Shown one piece after another: positions 58,701 to 60,923 of a stretch of 60,923 nt of DNA. Source of the DNA: Clostridia bacterium (GTDB lineage Bacteria; Bacillota; Clostridia; Oscillospirales; CAG-272); NCBI GenBank assembly GCA_017631085.1, contig JAGBTY010000040.1:1-60923 (forward strand). Direction: 5' to 3'. Each line of letters starts with the position of its first letter. Position 1 is the first letter of the stretch. The translations under genes were made by a program, and so were the position numbers. A model generated the notes under the pieces. That model saw only the letters and a list, made by a program, of their open reading frames with translations. It had not been told where the DNA came from and made no database searches.

Positions 58701-58981
58701 CTGTTTCCGCAGCTGATTCTTCAGACAGAAAGAAGCAGACGAATGAAGGCTATAAGACATTCGTAAACCTCGAAGATATTTCGGCTGTCTTCGCTCCCGG
58801 TGATACGGTTGACCTTGCTTCTCTTAAGGCTCACGGACTTATTCCTCAAAAGACCGTAAAGGTCAAGGTGCTTGCAAAGGGACACCTCGACAAACCTCTT
58901 ACGGTAGTGGCTAACAAATTCTCGGTTCAGGCCATTAAGATGATAGTCCTCACGGGCGGTAAAGCAATAATCACAAAGTAA
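52721..58981 (+). CDS. Giant membrane-anchored surface protein with uL15-like C-terminal domain
   Basis: A 2086-aa protein. Signal peptide MRKKFAKKIFALLLTAIMLF (1-30). Residues about 45-960 are an acidic, helix-rich region of degenerate 15-25-residue units (patterns like ITxDxLIxxGxI, DDVINDILKDNP). Then a mixed domain (about 960-1300), and beta-repeat modules at 1338-1538, 1539-1738, 1739-1798 and 1799-1855 (InlB-B/Listeria-Bacteroides-like). A Pro/Asp-Ser linker, one membrane helix (1904-1927) and a positive LREKI edge follow, which place the tail in the cytoplasm. The acidic tail ends in 2012-2086, where VDLASLKAHGLI, KVKVLAKGHL, KPLTVVANKFS and GGKAIITK match the C-terminal half of ribosomal protein uL15. 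Function unknown. ATG 52721 follows AGAAGGTAGA. Confidence 0.82.
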   Translation: MRKKFAKKIFALLLTAIMLFSTYIPIAAATVTSPNNEATDDEIYYSIAYENGKLKVKINPEKIYEIIQDRQLTRDELIKFVPEDVLELIKNRDELSSDDLTTILSSYISTDDLLKIVEDIPEKLRASIIDIKLLENIITVNELLAAIPMDEIIAAVEFEYVEALLNNEALGIMISDDVINDILKDNPNFINFLIDNTTIVDDALKDENTKNALFALLDEEMIKDILKTYPEVKDKLFTDTVLSGIMDEISSDTKKLDTLATYITSNETALKNFVSDPTVAKAIINLPAAKTAILTADNLSKLIKNGVITKDMIYNSKDTTKGLLTPDQIKSLVNGDVINKLLGDDNFIESILGSDLLGKIIGDNIEKLVELNSVKAEFENLDISKIKTLLAGLTIETLEAAGASVDLSKITYDYLSGKGITYDTLISEGVIDLSNLDANALYDDEIIKDSDISDIIIIPDDQNTAKNKIKDILVDKIDSGNDKLTSDYIIDNGLINKEKLIEGLVGNNTLTPADIITYGIDVNNPDSVDPATMKQIASDKNLEASDIANIDGVIAVDTLDKDLVKKFFDDGVITFSDLKGNGFLYNAKIEEIVKDKVTNGDITFDDLDDYGIVIDVTPDFISKYPDITIESLMEEGIIAVEDKTKVITYLVENNHISAEKVRTAIGDEKIKEIISNEEDAKKVFTDYFKSDKISFEEYWPLIDLTSLVDKINMDTVVGYAKEEETYDKMVDLLSNGNKIKDAIEALGSDTIQGIVKGEGNLSSLFKTAGVLNTFFTYFSRDALVEELGGYAALAKEYKDVIGVGALDTIATTVGGYGELAKRFDTKELLDAIGGASTVTKYVKDDLEPIITELGGFEKLLSYYSEEEISKIIETIGYKNIINFVKDSGLAEKVDLKAIGSDILDLVKSKDEGFKTLGKEIKNRLYKFLMTDVESLSLNGTEIFSAGKFDLNAILATTAKAIPDVEDFISIGVDGMIASFVLEAEIEGEKYPFGIESSWHGDPSELNAFVEGYKEYFKFDVSDDLDVTFSAIAPSTLSDIYETVLTSDKVPSTLKEALLTLPAGDVNGVISFLKDLDESEIKAIHEAVAPKIDTISDKAYAAIDKIDTISAPAADKLKAGVDQIVDAFSSTEKLESFIDNTVNKIDNKIPSGLKNRKLMEFYAGDGSFELEKSFEVDLYERINSVISLPKEIKVLFTDNDMTIRGSVDTAFSLGDIYKLRLITETDEPMDIFLPAGITLHDVLKNVPTLADDLPKGIYDLDLNDAISMPKGDTTLYSTEVYEVTFPDGTSVRYPNGATKEDLLTKEPPLPTARPGYTNSWDYTIGVSGSTTATLVETPNNYTVTYVDKNDDPIIVDGNPCTYTYTFDTAGLATIILENAPKLKGHDASISGFDPDNPNDQNVKVTYTAIEYELTYKTQDGSIEGSFKYTYGATEQEIQNKILQSLNGADNGYTVSFSKFDAELDGDQEIIITLNANSYKVIYVDELGSSLNADYTFTYGTLTEDIIEENTPKKDGYTATLEYGDITIPGDITVKVTYTANRYKVTYVDPQNNPIIGEDGEPCTYEYAYGTDGLADLVLQNAPQLKGHTAHISGFDPDAAENQSVTVTHTANEYELTYKTEDGSIDGSFTYTYGATEQDIQGEILSRITVPDGYDVCFSAFDADLDSDQEIIITFTAKTYKFTFTDADEKEIYTFDFVFGTLTDNLVRSKIPVKTGHSADISNYDVTVAGDISVVLTYVPNKYKVTFMAEDKTTIIDEVTFTYGDKALSKTPNVPEKLGYTGKWGDYALGDKNITVYPEYTVIKYTARFLYEDGTVYKEFIFTVETTALEEPPVPSKEGYTGKWENYTLGTSDITIRPIYTPIAVDEPDTPDTPDSPDSPDSPDAPDTHTPPTDDGDQQKPVGCKGAIWWIIVAILFIIIVILVLLYILREKIFDNENDDDNTPPTTPDPAPESEAEEDATEEEAVAPHFDVMEDVTPESADQFMTDEEALATVETVSAADSSDRKKQTNEGYKTFVNLEDISAVFAPGDTVDLASLKAHGLIPQKTVKVKVLAKGHLDKPLTVVANKFSVQAIKMIVLTGGKAIITK
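56732..57934 (+). repeat. 603-bp in-frame tandem duplication in the surface-protein gene
   Basis: Two three-module blocks, 56732-57334 and 57335-57934, encode residues 1338-1538 and 1539-1738. Corresponding strands match: YVDKNDDPII / YVDPQNNPII, KTQDGSIEGSF / KTEDGSIDGSF, GDQEIIIT / SDQEIIIT. DNA identity is high in the middle module (around 56945-57030 against 57550-57635) and low in the third, so conservation varies along the unit. Confidence 0.85.
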
Positions 58982-58991
58982 CCTAATACAA

Positions 58992-59024
58992 TAAATACCC
59001 TCCGTTTTTAACGGAGGGTATTTC
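58992..59024 (+). terminator. Terminator of the giant surface-protein gene
   Basis: AAATACCCTCCGT (58993-59005) pairs with ACGGAGGGTATTT (59011-59023); the tail CATTTTC is only moderately T-rich. Confidence 0.8.
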
Positions 59025-59262
59025 ATTTTCGGGCATAGCCCGGCGCAAATGTGTTTCGTGAGATCTATTGTTTTTTACGTGAGGGGGGAACCCCTCCCCT
59101 ACGGAAATAAAACGATCTTTTGTAGGGGACGACGTCCTCGGCGTCCCGTCCCATGACGTCTCGATGTTCCGCATAAAAACGTATTCGTAACACAATAAGT
59201 ATTTCTGTTTATCGGCATAGCCTATATTGAACCACGCCACTATGGCGTTTTTTTCTTTATAC
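59025..59262. repeat. Cluster of REP-like hairpins
   Basis: Several short GC-rich palindromes follow each other: CGGGCATAGCCCG (about 59030-59042), GGGGAACCCC (about 59086-59096), GTAGGGGACGACGTCC with CGTCCC, and CGCCACTATGGCG (59235-59247) with T7 after it, which could also terminate plus-strand transcripts. The GTAGGGG and CCCTAC elements resemble the hairpin at 2794. No ORF with a ribosome site. Confidence 0.5.
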
Positions 59263-59304
59263 AATAAAAGAGTGGACTTCCGAAGAAGCCCACTCTTTTA
59301 TTTA
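59263..59304 (-). terminator. Terminator of the GCGSS-tail protein gene
   Basis: AATAAAAGAGTGG pairs with CCACTCTTTTATT around a short TTC/GAA stem; A/T flanks on both sides. It ends 20 bp from the stop at 59324. Confidence 0.85.
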
Positions 59305-59323
59305 TTGATTTAAAGACCTTTAA

Positions 59324-60904
59324 TTAGTCCTCTTTTTTCTTTGTAGCAACTACTGCTGTAAGAGCAGAGCCGAGAATTGCAACAAGTCCAAGACCTGCGA
59401 TAGAAGAGCCGCAACCCTTCTTTTCTTCCTCGCCGTCAAAAGAAGCGTCATCGGATGCCTCGTCTTCGGAAGCATCGTCGCCTGCGGAAGCGCTGTCGTC
59501 GCCTGCGGAAGCGTTGTCGTCTCCACCGGGAGTGGTGTTGCCACCGTCATTACCGTTGTCGTCGCCACCGGGAGTGGTGTTGCCACCATCATTACCGTTG
59601 TCGTCGCCACCCTCGTTACCACCAGCCTGGCTGTTAACCAGTGCGTTGTATGCGTCTGCGTCGTAAAGAGCAGATACTTCGTTTACAGAAATATTACCCC
59701 ATGTTGCATTGATCTCCTCGCTGCTTCCATCTGTCTTAGTCCACTGAGCATTAAACTGAAGAACACCGGAAACCTTTCCAAGACCTGCATCTATGTTCAT
59801 AGCATTTTCAACACTTCCAACGAGAACTCCGTCAACGTATACGTTAAGAGGATACTTGCCATCGGCATCAGCCTCGCTCCATTCAAACTCAAGAACCATC
59901 TTCTCGCCAGTTTCCTTGCCGAGAACTATGCTATGCTGCTTTTTTACAGTGTCAAAACCGTTATTGTAATTTTCATATACGTTAAGAACAAGATCGTCAT
60001 CAGATGTATTCTGAATGTTCATATAGAGGGTTTCTGCGAAACGGTACTTAAGTGCGATCCAAAGACGAGCTGCGGCAACCTTTTGCCAACCCTCGGCACC
60101 CGAGGGAGCATCGTCTGCAACGTCTTCAATGTTAGAGTAAGGCATACTGTCTATGGTAAGGTCAAATTTGACTACAAGATTCTTTGTGACGTTGGGAACA
60201 TTAGGTATAGAGTACACTCTTGCTTCAGTGCCGTCATTTACAAGTGTAACCGTTCCGTCCTGGTTATCGGTAACTTGCTTATGAAGTGTCATATTTGCAG
60301 ACTGATTAGCCTCGTTGTAAACAAATCCTGCGGCATACTTTGAGAAGAGAAGCTGTCCTTCAAAGGTAGATTCCATGCTGGAGGCAACTGTAATGCTGAT
60401 GTCTGTTCCAGCACCTCTTGCAACCTTCTTTATTGCAATCTCGTCAAGAGGAAGGATTATCTCATAAGTATATGCGCCGCTAGATGCTGCAACCTGTCCA
60501 TAGCCTTCGCCGCCATCAACGCTTCCGGATGTAATATCAGCAGTATAATCTACACCACCAACAGTGATATCAACGGTATATACCTCTTCAAGTGCGTAAA
60601 TACCGATATAGAGCTCTTTCTTCTCGATGCTGTATGCAGCGCCGAGCTTACCGTTCTCAAGAGTTACATCGATAGAGTACTCTGCAAGGTGAGGAGTACC
60701 AATAGTTTCGATCACCTCGGTTTCGTTTAGTTGCACATGATTTTTACCCTTTGTAATGGTAAGATCACCGTCAAAGGTGATATCGTTAAGTGTTGCTACC
60801 ATGAAGCCTTCTTCTGCTTCTGCTGCAGAGGTAGTTCCAAGAGTAGCTATGACAGTCGCAAATACCATGATAAGTGCGAGCATCATTGCAAATGTCTTTT
60901 TCAT
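59324..60904 (-). CDS. Secreted surface protein with GCGSS C-terminal anchor
   Basis: A 526-aa exported protein with signal peptide MKKTFAMMLALIMVFATVIA. The mature part has two beta-sandwich domains: a CBM9/DOMON-like domain (about 30-210; SIEKKELYIGIYALEEVY, YTYEIILPLDEIAI) and a laminin-G-like domain (about 215-425; KNLVVKFDLTIDSMPYS, YPLNVYVDGVLVGS). A Gly/Asp/Asn-Thr-Pro linker built from tandem repeats follows. The C-terminus, EEKKGCGSSIAGLGLVAILG then TKKKED, is a sorting-type tail: Cys motif, hydrophobic helix, basic end. Similar sandwich pairs open the 1309-aa lipoprotein. Probable carbohydrate-binding surface protein. AAGGAG precedes the ATG. Confidence 0.75.
   Translation of the reverse strand: MKKTFAMMLALIMVFATVIATLGTTSAAEAEEGFMVATLNDITFDGDLTITKGKNHVQLNETEVIETIGTPHLAEYSIDVTLENGKLGAAYSIEKKELYIGIYALEEVYTVDITVGGVDYTADITSGSVDGGEGYGQVAASSGAYTYEIILPLDEIAIKKVARGAGTDISITVASSMESTFEGQLLFSKYAAGFVYNEANQSANMTLHKQVTDNQDGTVTLVNDGTEARVYSIPNVPNVTKNLVVKFDLTIDSMPYSNIEDVADDAPSGAEGWQKVAAARLWIALKYRFAETLYMNIQNTSDDDLVLNVYENYNNGFDTVKKQHSIVLGKETGEKMVLEFEWSEADADGKYPLNVYVDGVLVGSVENAMNIDAGLGKVSGVLQFNAQWTKTDGSSEEINATWGNISVNEVSALYDADAYNALVNSQAGGNEGGDDNGNDGGNTTPGGDDNGNDGGNTTPGGDDNASAGDDSASAGDDASEDEASDDASFDGEEEKKGCGSSIAGLGLVAILGSALTAVVATKKKED
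59475..59606 (-). repeat. Tandem coding repeats in the surface-protein linker
   Basis: Two adjacent arrays: a 21-bp unit (TCGTCGCCTGCGGAAGCGCTG, from 59475 and 59496) and a 42-bp unit starting at 59523 and 59565, differing at one base between copies. The 42-bp unit encodes 14 residues (GDDNGNDGGNTTPG). Both lengths keep the frame. Confidence 0.85.
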
Positions 60905-60923
60905 AAGTTTTTCTCCTTATTAA

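Noticed and set aside
59455..59637. Arg/His-rich 60-codon plus-strand frame
   Set aside because: It is a complement of the Gly/Asp linker repeats of the GCGSS-tail protein.

Overview
The window reads as chromosome of a low-to-moderate GC, Gram-positive Clostridia-type anaerobe, probably a gut or rumen Oscillospiraceae/Christensenellales relative. The signs are strong Shine-Dalgarno sequences, many TTGACA-N17-TATAAT promoters, occasional TTG and GTG starts, DUF1292, the YhaO/YhaN pair, a Zur-controlled zinc importer, lipoprotein signals and several enzymes for complex glycans. No tRNA, rRNA, CRISPR array, complete insertion sequence or prophage was seen. All family names come from reading motifs; no database search was run.

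Region by region. 1-2.6 kb: the tail of an unrecognised gene, then a GH39-type glycosidase and an AraC regulator reading away from each other from promoters that share one -35 box. 2.6-8.1 kb: a palindromic MITE-like element, an XRE repressor, a two-gene ABC exporter and an SGNH hydrolase. 8.1-20.5 kb: an AraC regulator facing an 11-kb run of seven cytoplasmic glycan-use genes (GH42-like, ManA, DUF2264, nitrilase-type amidohydrolase, sugar isomerase, Gfo/Idh/MocA dehydrogenase, GH106-like). 20.5-25.8 kb: a leftward operon of FGGY kinase, pentulose-phosphate-type epimerase, class II aldolase, YjbQ and an archaeal-type triosephosphate isomerase, with a DeoR regulator divergent from it; together they look like a ketose catabolic pathway. 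25.9-32.3 kb: two lipoproteins, an OFA-type MFS carrier and a GHL6-type glycosidase whose 3' flank is a tandem hairpin array. 32.5-41 kb: small membrane and zinc-ribbon proteins, an ABC exporter, an XRE repressor with a divergent short transcript unit, an Amidase_6 protein, YhaO/YhaN and SecG. 41.1-46 kb: zur-znuA-znuC-znuB, a candidate structured RNA, DUF1292 and HemW. 46-61 kb: a GT87-like membrane glycosyltransferase, a second SGNH hydrolase, and three large exported proteins: a 1309-aa sialidase-like lipoprotein, a 2086-aa membrane-anchored surface protein and a 526-aa protein with a GCGSS C-terminal tail.

Four things stand out. (1) The 2086-aa surface protein ends, after its single membrane helix, in a domain resembling the C-terminal half of ribosomal protein uL15. 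(2) A duplicated 3'-end cassette carries eight C-terminal codons, a stop, two hairpins and a terminator. It occurs three times and has supplied the C-terminus of an unrelated ABC transporter. (3) The terminators of that cassette belong to a family with a shared GGACACATCA stem found at seven or eight sites, and its first hairpin appears to have expanded into a 38-39-bp tandem array at 30.0-30.3 kb. (4) There are two unassigned RNA candidates, at 36.5 kb and 44.2 kb.
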